This document shows, piece after piece, positions 1-7,052 of a stretch of 13,558 bases of DNA. This stretch comes from Eubacterium sp. (lineage in GTDB: Bacteria; Bacillota; Clostridia; Lachnospirales; Lachnospiraceae). The stretch covers positions 1 to 13,558 of the forward strand of contig JALFIK010000154.1 in NCBI GenBank assembly GCA_022776205.1. The letters run 5' to 3'. A program made the translations under genes and the position numbers. The notes under the pieces are model-generated. The model was not told where the DNA came from. It searched no databases and saw only the letters and a list, made by a program, of their open reading frames with translations. Within the stretch, counting starts at the first letter, position 1, and each line of letters starts with the position of its first letter.

Positions 1-64
1 TTTTTAAAATTTCAAAATACACATCAGACCGGTCTTTTGTCAAAGACAGAAGGCTTAGATAAGT

Positions 65-130
65 GCGCTTTTTCAGCAGTGCAAGTGGTGTAATTGCAGC
101 CAAAGTAAGTAGATTCTGCTGAAAATGCGC
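65..130 (+). ncRNA. Candidate structured RNA (long imperfect stem), unidentified
   Basis: Bases 65-79 (GCGCTTTTTCAGCAG) pair with 116-130 (CTGCTGAAAATGCGC) at 14 of 15 positions. Inside lies a second small stem, TGCAA (80-84) with TTGCA (94-98). A third short hairpin, GTCTTT/AAAGAC, lies upstream at 32-47. The element is followed 7 nt later by a strong terminator, so a transcript on the plus strand would end in a stack of hairpins. I could not match it to a known riboswitch, 6S or T-box element. It may be the 3' part of a small RNA that starts before the window, or the structured 3' UTR of an upstream gene. Strand is assigned from the terminator's T-tract. Confidence 0.35.
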
Positions 131-137
131 AAAAAGA

Positions 138-188
138 GGACGTCTGCAGTTACGGCTAAATAGCCGTTACTGCGACGTCCCTTTTTTT
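138..188 (+). terminator. Strong intrinsic terminator, probably bidirectional
   Basis: GGACGTC (138-144) pairs with GACGTCC (174-180), and the stem continues through GCAGTTACGGCT / AGCCGTTACTGC with one mismatch and one bulged base, closing on an AAAT loop. A run of seven T follows on the plus strand. On the minus strand the stem is followed by CTCTTTTTG, so it can also end the minus-strand ATPase gene that stops at 247. Confidence 0.85.
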
Positions 189-246
189 GTCGTTCCATGG
201 AAAGCATATTGTTGAGTTTGCTGTCTGGCCTATTTTATTTAATGAA

Positions 247-1731
247 TTAAAGGAGGAGTTCCCTTACCATCTGTGCGTCAAATACAACTTGTTTTACATG
301 ATCAACTTCAATCTGATAAAGTGCATTTGCTACCAGATGTTCCGCTGCCTGTTCTAAATCACGGACACCGGTTGTTTCTTTATAAATGTCTATTATCATG
401 TCCAGAGCATCATCTGTCAGGATGCATTCTCCTTCATGGAGCCCGATTTTTTTAAGAACCTTTGGGAGAGAAAATCTGGAGAAAATTTCCTTTTTTTCTT
501 CCGGCGTATAATCAGGAATATCGATGACTGCGAAACGTGACATAAGAGGGGAACTGATTTTTTCTTTGTCATTTGCCGTTGCGATTGGATAGACTCCGAC
601 TGTTGGAATCATACATTCAATATAGTTATCCGTGAATCCAAGATTATCAAGTAAAGTAAGCAGGACATCTGCAGGATTTCCCGTACCATTTCCTGCATTG
701 GCCTTATCTAATTCATTGATAATAAATACCAGGTTGGATTCTCCGGCCATGGAAAAAGCATCCATAATGATTCCCGGTTTGGCATTGGCATAAATGCGGG
801 AGCTGCCGGTAAGCTGCTCCGGATCATTGATGGAGCTCATGTCAAGTGTGGTCCACGGAAGTTTTAAAATGCGGGCGACAGCATAGGCAATCTGGGATTT
901 TCCCGTACCGGCCGGGCCAACGAGAAGAAGCCCATAGGCAGGAAGAGTATGTGTACGATTGATCTGGATGATTGTCTCAATGATTCTCTGTTTTACCCGT
1001 TCCATTCCATAGAGTTCTTCATCGAGAATCCGACGGGCTTCTTCCGGATCGATGGATTCAAAATAATTACTTTTCCACTGGATATTCATCATAATGGAAA
1101 GGGCGCGCTGGGCATGTCGGCGTTCTTCCGGGGAAACTTCCCTGGAGCGGGCAACGGCAAGATTCCTTCTTGCCCACAGGCGAATGTTATCAGGAAGCGT
1201 TCTTCCCGCACATGTCATAAAATCGGTGATACTCTGAAGACTTGTAAGCTTCATTTCATCTCCGGCTTCCGATTCCTCCTCATTGCCCGTTTCTTCTGAC
1301 GGGGCATCACTGGCAAAAAGCCGTTCAATCATAAACTGTAAAAAACCGTCTTCCGCAGAAAGTTTTGTTCGGCCACCAAAGGCAATTTCGCAGATTTTAT
1401 ATACAGCATATCCTTTATCGGTATGGGTTCCGGAAAGACGAACATGAATATGGTGTTCTCCGAGCCATTTAATGAGGCTTACAAATCGGGCATCAATCTG
1501 TAAGATATCTGCACTTAATGTTCCGTCTTCCTCTTCAAATTCAAAGGTTGTCTGTTTATTTGGATTTGTAAAAATCCCACAAGAATGATGTTTCCAGCGG
1601 CGGAGCTGATGATCCAGGATAAGGATTGGTTTTTCTGGTGTGGCATGATCTTCGCCGGAATATACAATTTCATAAGTACAGCGGTTTTCTTCCTGTTTTT
1701 TTGGCATATTTGTAAAATCAAAAACTGGCAT
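247..1731 (-). CDS. Lon-like AAA+ ATPase without protease domain
   Basis: A 494-residue protein whose C-terminal half (about 235-475) resembles the AAA+ module of Lon. It has Walker A GPAGTGKS (272-279), a Walker B-like strand LVFIINE (334-340), sensor 1 ATAND (N387), an arginine-finger candidate R399 in MSRF, and sensor 2 GVRDLE (R457). It ends right after the ATPase lid, so the Ser-Lys protease domain of true Lon is absent. Residues 1-160 are an unrecognised domain with an acidic linker (about 142-160). The Walker B aspartate is asparagine (N339) while the catalytic glutamate E340 is kept. The start ATG has GAGGAG a few bases upstream. The gene is monocistronic and divergent from the 3D-domain gene. 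Its likely role is ATP-driven remodelling of an unknown partner. The family assignment is firm; the function is not. Confidence 0.75.
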   Translation of the reverse strand: MPVFDFTNMPKKQEENRCTYEIVYSGEDHATPEKPILILDHQLRRWKHHSCGIFTNPNKQTTFEFEEEDGTLSADILQIDARFVSLIKWLGEHHIHVRLSGTHTDKGYAVYKICEIAFGGRTKLSAEDGFLQFMIERLFASDAPSEETGNEEESEAGDEMKLTSLQSITDFMTCAGRTLPDNIRLWARRNLAVARSREVSPEERRHAQRALSIMMNIQWKSNYFESIDPEEARRILDEELYGMERVKQRIIETIIQINRTHTLPAYGLLLVGPAGTGKSQIAYAVARILKLPWTTLDMSSINDPEQLTGSSRIYANAKPGIIMDAFSMAGESNLVFIINELDKANAGNGTGNPADVLLTLLDNLGFTDNYIECMIPTVGVYPIATANDKEKISSPLMSRFAVIDIPDYTPEEKKEIFSRFSLPKVLKKIGLHEGECILTDDALDMIIDIYKETTGVRDLEQAAEHLVANALYQIEVDHVKQVVFDAQMVRELLL

Positions 1732-1846
1732 GCTATTCTCCTCGTTTATTTATTCAAAATTTTCTTCCTTACTATATCATATTTTCATAAAAATAAAAGC
1801 ATTTTCCATACATAACTACCTGTAATTAAAACGAAAAATCATCAAT

Positions 1847-1863
1847 TGTTACAAAAATGTTAA
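1847..1863 (+). promoter_or_regulatory. WalR (YycF)-type box
   Basis: TGTTAC-AAAAA-TGTTAA fits the known WalR consensus TGTWAH-N5-TGTWAH exactly. It ends 7 nt before the -35 hexamer of the 3D-domain gene, a normal position for an activator. In Bacillus, WalRK activates cell-wall hydrolase genes, including 3D-domain ones such as yocH, so the target fits. A second, imperfect symmetry (TGTTAA 1858-1863 / TTAACA 1871-1876) overlaps the -35. Regulation is inferred, not shown. Confidence 0.55.
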
Positions 1864-1870
1864 ATAGGGG

Positions 1871-1899
1871 TTAACAAATAGCAACAATTATGTTATGAT
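1871..1899 (+). promoter_or_regulatory. Sigma-A promoter of the 3D-domain gene
   Basis: TTAACA (1871-1876), a 17-nt spacer and TATGAT (1894-1899). The expected start is near 1906, leaving about 70 nt of leader before the ATG at 1977. Confidence 0.7.
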
Positions 1900-1976
1900 A
1901 AAACTCGTAAACGAAAAAACAGATACAAAATTGTAACATTTAGAAAGCTACAATGGAGATTTCAGGAGGTTCAATT

Positions 1977-2636
1977 ATGAAATGTAGACGGAATAACATC
2001 ATGCTGTTTCTCGTAATCCTGTTAAGTTTCATCTGCTTTTTCCCACAAAAAGTAAATGCAGAGGTTATGGAAAATTATGCACAGACGGATCTGGATCCCC
2101 AGCCCTGTGCCACTATTACATTAAATAAAAACGCAGTTTCCCTTGAAAAGGGGAAAACTGTAAAATTAAAAGCGACAGTTGAAAATTGTGATGCTGAAAA
2201 GATTATCTGGACATCCGGAAATAAAAAAGTTGCGACGGTAACGAAATCCGGTAAGGTAAAAGCAAAGTATAAGGGACAGGCAGTGATTACTGCGAGACTT
2301 GCCGGCACAGATGTAATGGCTCAGGCAGTCATTACTGTAAAAAACTATATTACCATGCGGGTTCGTACGACCGGTTATTGTAACTGCCGAAAATGTGCCG
2401 GGAAATGGGCCGGTTGTGCGACAGCTATTGGGACAAAGCCAAGGGCAAAGCGTACGATTGCCGTTGATAAACGACTCATCCGCCTCGGAAGTAAAGTACA
2501 GATGGATAATAAAATGTATGTTGCCGAAGATACAGGCGGAGCCATCAAGGGTAAAAGAATTGATGTATATTATGCCAGTCATAAAAAAGCCACATCTCAT
2601 GGTGTAAAATATAAGAAAATCAAAGTATACTATTAA
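1977..2636 (+). CDS. Secreted Big2 + 3D-domain cell-wall protein
   Basis: A 219-residue protein. Residues 1-28 form a signal peptide (KCRR, hydrophobic core, likely cut after VNA). Residues about 47-122 are a bacterial Ig-like (Big2) domain, with ITLNKNAVSLEKGKTVKL and the late AVITV strand. Residues about 127-219 are a 3D domain, an RlpA-like barrel named for three aspartates, here D164 (AVD), D185 (AEDTGG) and D196 (RIDVY). Cys135, 137, 140 and 147 cluster at the domain's start (TGYCNCRKCAGKWAGC) and may bind metal or form disulfides. Related proteins are peptidoglycan hydrolases or lytic transglycosylases. An in-frame ATG at 1953 exists, but the ATG at 1977 is preferred because AGGAGG lies 7 nt upstream and the signal peptide begins there. 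A WalR-like box upstream supports a cell-wall role. Confidence 0.85.
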   Translation: MKCRRNNIMLFLVILLSFICFFPQKVNAEVMENYAQTDLDPQPCATITLNKNAVSLEKGKTVKLKATVENCDAEKIIWTSGNKKVATVTKSGKVKAKYKGQAVITARLAGTDVMAQAVITVKNYITMRVRTTGYCNCRKCAGKWAGCATAIGTKPRAKRTIAVDKRLIRLGSKVQMDNKMYVAEDTGGAIKGKRIDVYYASHKKATSHGVKYKKIKVYY

Positions 2637-2658
2637 TTAAATGATGCAGCAGTAGTCG

Positions 2659-2682
2659 GGTCGGTGTGATACACCGGCCTTT
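2659..2682 (+). terminator. Hairpin between 3D gene and RNase gene; weak terminator
   Basis: GGTCGGTGT (2659-2667) pairs with ACACCGGCC (2671-2679) as a 9-bp stem with one G-U pair and a GAT loop. Only three T follow before GTGTGT, so termination is probably partial and read-through into the RNase gene is likely. I see no clear promoter for the RNase gene in this 76-nt gap. Confidence 0.5.
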
Positions 2683-2712
2683 GTGTGTATTCTCATAAAT
2701 GGGGTTTTACCA

Positions 2713-3927
2713 ATGGATAAAAAAAATAATTACGTGATTACAAAAAAAGACGGTATCATCTGTTACGGGTATTTTAACAATGGAATCCCCTGTGAATTGT
2801 ATTGTGAACCGGAGGAGCAGGAAAGTATTGTTGGAAATATTTATGTAGCAAGAGTTGAAAGAATTGCGGAAGGAATTGGAGGAGCCTTTCTGGAAATCGG
2901 AAAGGGAGAAGAATGTTACCTTCCCTTTAAAAAAATATGTCCGATAAAATTATCTCCCGGTCCGAAAGACAAAATTTGCGGAGGTGATCTTCTTCTTGTT
3001 CAAATCACAAAGGATGCGGTAAAGAAAAAACTTCCTGTTGCAGATGGAAACGTAAGCCTTAACGGAAAATATTTTGTATTTACCCTGACAGACAAACGGT
3101 CGGGTATTTCAAAAAAAATCAAAGAAGAAACGGAAAGAAATCGTTTGCTTAATATTGCAAAGCCGTATAAGACGGCTGATTACGGAATCGTGGTAAGAAC
3201 AAATGCAAAAGAGGTTTCGGAGGAATGTCTCACAAACGAACTGGAGCATCTGAGAAAACGTTATGAAAAACTTATGAAGAAAGCTGCAATTTCCCCCGGA
3301 AAGACATTGTTGTATAAAGAGTCCCCGCATTATATCTCCCTGATCAAAGAATTACCTTCCGGGGAACTTTCCGAAATCATTACAGATCAGGAAGTAATAT
3401 ATGAGCGTGTGAAAGAGTATATAAGCGATTATAATAACGGGGATGAAGGATGTGCGATGAGATTATACCAGGATGACTATTCCCTGTTTCATCTGTATCG
3501 GTTTGCCCATTTTTATGAGCAGGCTTATGAAAAAACTGTCTGGCTTAAATCAGGGGGAAGTCTTGTGATCGAGCATACAGAAGCTATGACAGTAATCGAT
3601 GTCAATACAGGAAGTGTCATTAAGAAGAAAAAACAGTCGGAAAATCTGTTTTATCAGATTAACTGCGAGGCGGCGGAGGAAATTGCCAGACAGATTCGTC
3701 TTCGGAATCTTTCCGGAATTATTCTCATTGATTTTATTAATATGAAAGAAGAAAATCTTCAAAAAAAACTTATGTCCCGGCTGGATCAGGAATGCCGGAA
3801 AGACCGCATTCGTTGCACAGTGATAGACATGACTGCGTTGAACCTTGTGGAGATGACAAGAAATAAAGTAAGACGACCGTTATATGAGCAGATCAGATTG
3901 TGTCGGACAAAAAACAGGCAGGGGTAA
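2713..3927 (+). CDS. rng: RNase E/G family endoribonuclease, short form
   Basis: A 404-residue protein with the RNase E/G catalytic core. An S1-type RNA-binding region lies at about 37-125 (GNIYVARVERIAEGIGGAFLEIG). The metal-binding aspartates of the DNase I-like subdomain are D296 (TVIDVNTGS) and D340 (IILIDFINM), followed by the conserved MTRNKVRRPL (381-390). The enzyme is expected to cleave single-stranded 5'-monophosphorylated RNA in rRNA and mRNA processing. It stops just where E. coli RNase E/G carry the CPxC zinc-link that joins dimers; only one Cys (397) is present. The small C-terminal domain is also missing. The start is ATG 2713, chosen because the family sequence begins there; the ribosome site (GGGG) is weak, and an in-frame GTG at 2683 is less likely. 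Being next to rplU is a recurrent arrangement in Firmicutes. Confidence 0.85.
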   Translation: MDKKNNYVITKKDGIICYGYFNNGIPCELYCEPEEQESIVGNIYVARVERIAEGIGGAFLEIGKGEECYLPFKKICPIKLSPGPKDKICGGDLLLVQITKDAVKKKLPVADGNVSLNGKYFVFTLTDKRSGISKKIKEETERNRLLNIAKPYKTADYGIVVRTNAKEVSEECLTNELEHLRKRYEKLMKKAAISPGKTLLYKESPHYISLIKELPSGELSEIITDQEVIYERVKEYISDYNNGDEGCAMRLYQDDYSLFHLYRFAHFYEQAYEKTVWLKSGGSLVIEHTEAMTVIDVNTGSVIKKKKQSENLFYQINCEAAEEIARQIRLRNLSGIILIDFINMKEENLQKKLMSRLDQECRKDRIRCTVIDMTALNLVEMTRNKVRRPLYEQIRLCRTKNRQG

Positions 3928-3928
3928 T

Positions 3929-4564
3929 ATGGTTGATATCTTAAAAATAAAATGTCCTTATGATGGCGAAAATCTCTTTTCATTTTTGAAAATTGAGAAA
4001 GAAGGGGAACAAAATAATCGGATAAAAAAACGGATTCCTTTCCTTTTTTCTCTTGTTGAAAAAGCTATGGAGATCCGTTCTGTCCGGGTGGAGGGGGAGA
4101 AAGATTTTATAACTGGAATTCGGGAAGTGGACGAATGTAAAAAACAGATTCTTTGTCTGATTTATTCCTCACAATCTTTTGTCAGAATGATTGAAGAGAT
4201 GACAGAGCAGGGGGAGTATCTGGATGCGTATCTGCTTCAGGAAATTGGAACATGGCTTATCTTTCGCACCGGCGAGATGCTTTGCGAAAAAATCAGCAGG
4301 ACAGAAGAGAAAAATCAATCGTATCTGACATCGCGGTATTTTCCAGGAGAAAAAGGGATACCAATTGAATTACAGGAAAATTTTTTGCAGATAATAAAAA
4401 GACAGACAGATATTCCGGTGGGGATTACAAAGGGTGGCATGCTTGTGCCGGAAAAATCCATGATATTCTGTCTGGGTTCTGACCCGTCAAACCAAAAAAA
4501 ATGTTTGTTGCAGTCCTGTAAAAACTGTATGAATAAAAAATGTTCTTATAGAAAAAAAGATTGA
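3929..4564 (+). CDS. Corrinoid (B12-dependent MetH) activation-domain-like protein with Cys-rich tail
   Basis: A 211-residue soluble protein starting 2 nt after the RNase stop (AGGGG site), so translationally coupled. The segment TSRYFPGEKGIPIELQ (134-149) followed by IPVGITKGGMLVPEKSMIFCLGSD (162-185) resembles the activation domain of vitamin B12-dependent methionine synthase, which has an RxxPGY turn and then an IGxxLTxxxMxxPxxS segment. Four cysteines close the protein (C192, C197, C200, C205; C-x4-C-x2-C-x4-C), suggesting an Fe-S or zinc site. Stand-alone proteins of this kind occur in clostridia and may help reactivate corrinoid proteins or methionine synthase. The match is by motif only and the SAM-binding residues are not certain. 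A promoter for rplU overlaps its stop codon. Confidence 0.5.
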   Translation: MVDILKIKCPYDGENLFSFLKIEKEGEQNNRIKKRIPFLFSLVEKAMEIRSVRVEGEKDFITGIREVDECKKQILCLIYSSQSFVRMIEEMTEQGEYLDAYLLQEIGTWLIFRTGEMLCEKISRTEEKNQSYLTSRYFPGEKGIPIELQENFLQIIKRQTDIPVGITKGGMLVPEKSMIFCLGSDPSNQKKCLLQSCKNCMNKKCSYRKKD

Positions 4565-4589
4565 CAAGCATAATTGACTATGATATTAT
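4561..4589 (+). promoter_or_regulatory. Strong sigma-A promoter of rplU
   Basis: Perfect TTGACA (4561-4566), 17-nt spacer, TATTAT (4584-4589). The -35 overlaps the TGA stop of the preceding gene. The start is expected near 4596, at the beginning of the L21 leader. Confidence 0.85.
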
Positions 4590-4595
4590 TTAACC

Positions 4596-4662
4596 TGTAT
4601 GCCGCACAGTTCGGTTTAAGTTTTTTATAAAACACCAAAACTGGCGAGTAATTATTAGGAGG
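4596..4662 (+). promoter_or_regulatory. Ribosomal protein L21 leader RNA
   Basis: The leader between promoter and rplU folds as CGC-A-CAGTT (4603-4611) with AACTG-GCG (4639-4646), giving an 8-bp stem with one bulged A. A weaker inner pairing of GGTTT with AAACACC lies inside it. Position and form fit the Firmicute L21 leader, a cis-regulatory element thought to give feedback control by a ribosomal protein. I assign it from position and fold; no covariance model was run. Confidence 0.6.
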
Positions 4663-4668
4663 TGCCAT

Positions 4669-4977
4669 ATGTACGCTATTATTGCAACAGGTGGTAAACA
4701 GTATAAAGTAAGCGAAGGCGACGTAATCAGAGTTGAGAAACTTGGTGTGGAAGCTGGATCTACTTATACATTTGACCAGGTTTTAGTTGTAGGCGGAGAA
4801 GAGACCAAAGTAGGGAATCCTGTCGTAGAAGGTGCTACTGTTGAGGCTTCTGTAATTGAAGACGGTAAGGCAAAGAAAGTTATCGTTTACAAATACAAGA
4901 GAAAAACAGGTTACCACAAGAAACAGGGTCACAGACAGCCTTATACTAAAGTTAAGATTGAAAAGATTAACGCTTAA
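4669..4977 (+). CDS. rplU: 50S ribosomal protein L21
   Basis: A 102-residue protein of the usual L21 length. It begins MYAIIATGGKQYKVSEGDVI and carries the late signature YKRKTGYHKKQGHRQPYTKVKI. It binds 23S rRNA in the large subunit. AGGAGG (4657-4662) sits 6 nt before the ATG. It is first in the rplU-prp-rpmA cluster, the standard Firmicute order, and is preceded by a strong promoter and leader. Confidence 0.97.
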   Translation: MYAIIATGGKQYKVSEGDVIRVEKLGVEAGSTYTFDQVLVVGGEETKVGNPVVEGATVEASVIEDGKAKKVIVYKYKRKTGYHKKQGHRQPYTKVKIEKINA

Positions 4978-5037
4978 TTCAGGGTTAGGTAAGTAGAGAC
5001 AGACGAGACAGTTTGTTAGACGAAGACTGGTAGAGAT

Positions 5038-5364
5038 ATGGTAAAGATTACTATCTACAAAAAGCCGGAAGGACAATTTAAGGGCTTTCAGGTGATAGGT
5101 CATGCTGATAGTGTGGAAGAGGGAGCCGATCTTGTATGTTGCTCTGTTTCTGTTCTGACCATCAATCTGGTGAACAGTCTGGAAGCGTTTACCGATGATG
5201 TGTTTGAAGTGACACAGCAGGATGCACTTGGTTTAATTCAGGTGACCTTTAAGAATCCTCTGAGTGAGAAAGCATTATTATTAATGAATTCTTATGTTCT
5301 CGGGATTCGTTCCATTGAAGAAGAGTATGATCTCTGGTTAAAAGTTATAACAAGGGAGGTGTAA
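5038..5364 (+). CDS. prp: Ribosomal-processing cysteine protease Prp
   Basis: A 108-residue protein (YsxB/Prp family) encoded between L21 and L27. The catalytic pair is visible as H22 in GHADSVEEG and C34 in DLVCCSVSVL, the positions known from S. aureus Prp. It removes the N-terminal extension of L27, and the neighbouring L27 does carry that extension. It lies 60 nt after rplU with only a poor ribosome site (GGTAGAGA), which fits an enzyme needed in smaller amounts than the ribosomal proteins around it. Its stop is 5 nt before rpmA. Confidence 0.93.
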   Translation: MVKITIYKKPEGQFKGFQVIGHADSVEEGADLVCCSVSVLTINLVNSLEAFTDDVFEVTQQDALGLIQVTFKNPLSEKALLLMNSYVLGIRSIEEEYDLWLKVITREV

Positions 5365-5369
5365 CGACT

Positions 5370-5651
5370 ATGATGAAAATGAACCTTCAGTTCTTCGCAC
5401 ACAAGAAAGGTGTTGGTTCTACAAAGAACGGACGTGATTCTGAGTCTAAGAGACTTGGTGCGAAAAAAGCAGACGGACAATTTGTAAAAGCTGGGAACAT
5501 TCTTTACAGACAGCGTGGTACAAAGATTCATCCGGGCGTTAATGTGGGACGCGGCGGAGATGATACATTATTTGCATTAGTAGATGGTGTAGTGCGTTTC
5601 GAAAGAAAGGGCAGAGATAAAAAACAGTGCTCTGTACATCCAGTGGCATAG
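5370..5651 (+). CDS. rpmA: 50S ribosomal protein L27 with Prp-cleaved N-terminus
   Basis: A 93-residue L27 whose start MMKMNLQFFAHKKGVGSTKNG contains the Firmicute extension ending NLQFFA. By analogy with S. aureus, Prp cuts after FFA to expose HKKG, which reaches the peptidyl-transferase centre. The core shows RDSESKRLGAKK and GNILYRQRGTKIHPG. AGGGAGG (5353-5359) is 10 nt before the first of two adjacent ATGs; the second (5373) is possible but further away. A strong terminator follows. Confidence 0.96.
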   Translation: MMKMNLQFFAHKKGVGSTKNGRDSESKRLGAKKADGQFVKAGNILYRQRGTKIHPGVNVGRGGDDTLFALVDGVVRFERKGRDKKQCSVHPVA

Positions 5652-5669
5652 TGATATCTTGTTTATCCA

Positions 5670-5707
5670 GCGGCTTCAAAGCGTTTCGATTTGAAGCCGC
5701 TTTTCTT
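5670..5707 (+). terminator. Intrinsic terminator after rpmA
   Basis: Perfect 11-bp stem GCGGCTTCAAA (5670-5680) / TTTGAAGCCGC (5690-5700), 9-nt loop, then TTTTCTT. It ends the rplU-prp-rpmA unit. Confidence 0.9.
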
Positions 5708-5718
5708 CTATATAGAAT
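5691..5718 (+). promoter_or_regulatory. Possible promoter of the obgE operon, inside the terminator arm
   Basis: TTGAAG (5691-5696), 16-nt spacer, TAGAAT (5713-5718). The -35 lies in the 3' arm of the rpmA terminator. The match is moderate; the operon may also receive read-through from rplU. Confidence 0.4.
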
Positions 5719-5749
5719 AGTATTGAAAAAGAAAGGATGTGGATGTGTG

Positions 5750-7039
5750 ATGTTTGCAGATCGTGCACGCATCTTTATTCGTTCCGGAAAGGGTGGCGAT
5801 GGTCATGTCAGTTTCCGAAGAGAACTTTATGTACCGGACGGTGGCCCGGACGGCGGGGACGGAGGAAAAGGGGGAGACCTGATTTTTGTTGTGGATCCGG
5901 GACTGAATACCCTTGTAGATTATCGTCATAAAAGAAAATATTGTGCGGGAGACGGAAAAGAAGGTTCCAAGAGACGGTGTACTGGTGCAAGTGGTGAGGA
6001 TATGATATTAAAAGTTCCTGCCGGAACGGTTGTAAAAGACGCGGAAACCGGAAAGGTTATTCTTGATATGGCTAACCGGACAGAACCTGTCGTTTTGTTA
6101 AAGGGAGGCCGTGGCGGAAAGGGAAATCAGCATTATGCTACTGCCACCATGCAGGCTCCTAAATACGCTCAGCCCGGACAGAAGGCAAAAGAACTCTGGG
6201 TTGATCTTGAATTAAAGGTGATTGCAGACGTAGGTCTGATCGGATTCCCGAATGTGGGAAAATCGACATTACTCTCGAGAGTAACCAATGCAAAGCCTAA
6301 AATTGCAAATTATCATTTTACTACGTTGAATCCGAATCTGGGTGTTGTCGATTTAGATGACGGAAATGGATTTATAATTGCAGATATCCCGGGAATTATT
6401 GAGGGTGCATCGGAAGGTGTGGGCCTGGGATATGAATTCCTTCGTCATATTGAACGGACGAAAGTGATGATTCATCTGGTGGATGCCGCTTCCGTAGAGG
6501 GCAGGGATCCAATTGAAGATATTAAAGCAATCAATAAGGAACTTGCTGCTTATAACCCGGATCTTGCAAATCGGCCCCAGGTTATTGCCGCGAACAAAAT
6601 GGATGCCGTGCCCGAAGAGGACAGGGAAGTCATCATTTCTCTGCTGCAGGAGGAATTCGGGGAACAGGGAATTAAGATTTTTCCAATCTCTGCGGTGAGT
6701 GGAGAGGGTGTGAATGAACTTCTCTGGTATGTCAACGGCCTTTTAAAAGAGCTCCCTGATGAACCGGTTGAATTTGAACAGGAATTTTTCCTCGATTTTG
6801 CCCAGGAAGAGGAAGAAGAATCCATCGTTGTTAAAATGGAAGAGCCGGGAGTATATTCCGTAGAGGGGCCTAAGGTTGAGCGTATGCTGGGTTACACTAA
6901 TCTGGAATCGGAAAAAGGTTTCGAATTTTTCCAGAGATTTATGAAAGAGAATGGAGTATTAAAACGCCTGGAAGAACTTGGAATTGAAGAAGGCGATACC
7001 GTAAAATTATATAATCTTTCATTTGATTATTATAAATAA
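5750..7039 (+). CDS. obgE: Obg-family GTPase (CgtA/ObgE)
   Basis: A 429-residue protein with the three Obg parts. The glycine-rich Obg fold spans 1-158 (SGKGGDGHVSFRRE, PDGGDGGKGGD). The G domain follows, with G1 GFPNVGKST (165-173), switch region TTLNPNLG, G3 DIPG (212-215), G4 NKMD (282-285) and G5 SAVSG (314-318). The C-terminal OCT domain spans about 350-429. Obg is an essential GTPase that binds the 50S subunit late in assembly and is linked to ppGpp and sporulation or stress signalling. The frame is open further upstream, but homology begins at MFADRARIFIRSGKGG. ATG 5750 is used; the adjacent GTG at 5747 is better spaced from AAAGGA and cannot be excluded. It heads an operon of ribosome-assembly genes. 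Confidence 0.95.
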   Translation: MFADRARIFIRSGKGGDGHVSFRRELYVPDGGPDGGDGGKGGDLIFVVDPGLNTLVDYRHKRKYCAGDGKEGSKRRCTGASGEDMILKVPAGTVVKDAETGKVILDMANRTEPVVLLKGGRGGKGNQHYATATMQAPKYAQPGQKAKELWVDLELKVIADVGLIGFPNVGKSTLLSRVTNAKPKIANYHFTTLNPNLGVVDLDDGNGFIIADIPGIIEGASEGVGLGYEFLRHIERTKVMIHLVDAASVEGRDPIEDIKAINKELAAYNPDLANRPQVIAANKMDAVPEEDREVIISLLQEEFGEQGIKIFPISAVSGEGVNELLWYVNGLLKELPDEPVEFEQEFFLDFAQEEEEESIVVKMEEPGVYSVEGPKVERMLGYTNLESEKGFEFFQRFMKENGVLKRLEELGIEEGDTVKLYNLSFDYYK

Positions 7040-7052
7040 GAAGGAGAGTACA

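Noticed and set aside
1..93. An open plus-strand frame of 30 codons from the window edge to TAA at 91-93
   Set aside because: It could be the end of an upstream gene, but 30 open codons are common by chance, the residues match no family I know, and it overlaps the start of the stem at 65-79.
949..1299. Plus-strand frame of 116 codons inside the ATPase gene
   Set aside because: It is antisense to well-conserved AAA+ motifs and shows no family features of its own.
2166..2600. Minus-strand frame of 144 codons across the 3D-domain gene
   Set aside because: The plus-strand product has a signal peptide, domains, promoter and ribosome site; the antisense frame has none.
5627..5749. Upstream extension of the obgE frame reaching back into rpmA
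   Set aside because: It crosses a strong terminator, and Obg homology begins at MFADRAR; the extra 41 residues are not Obg-like.
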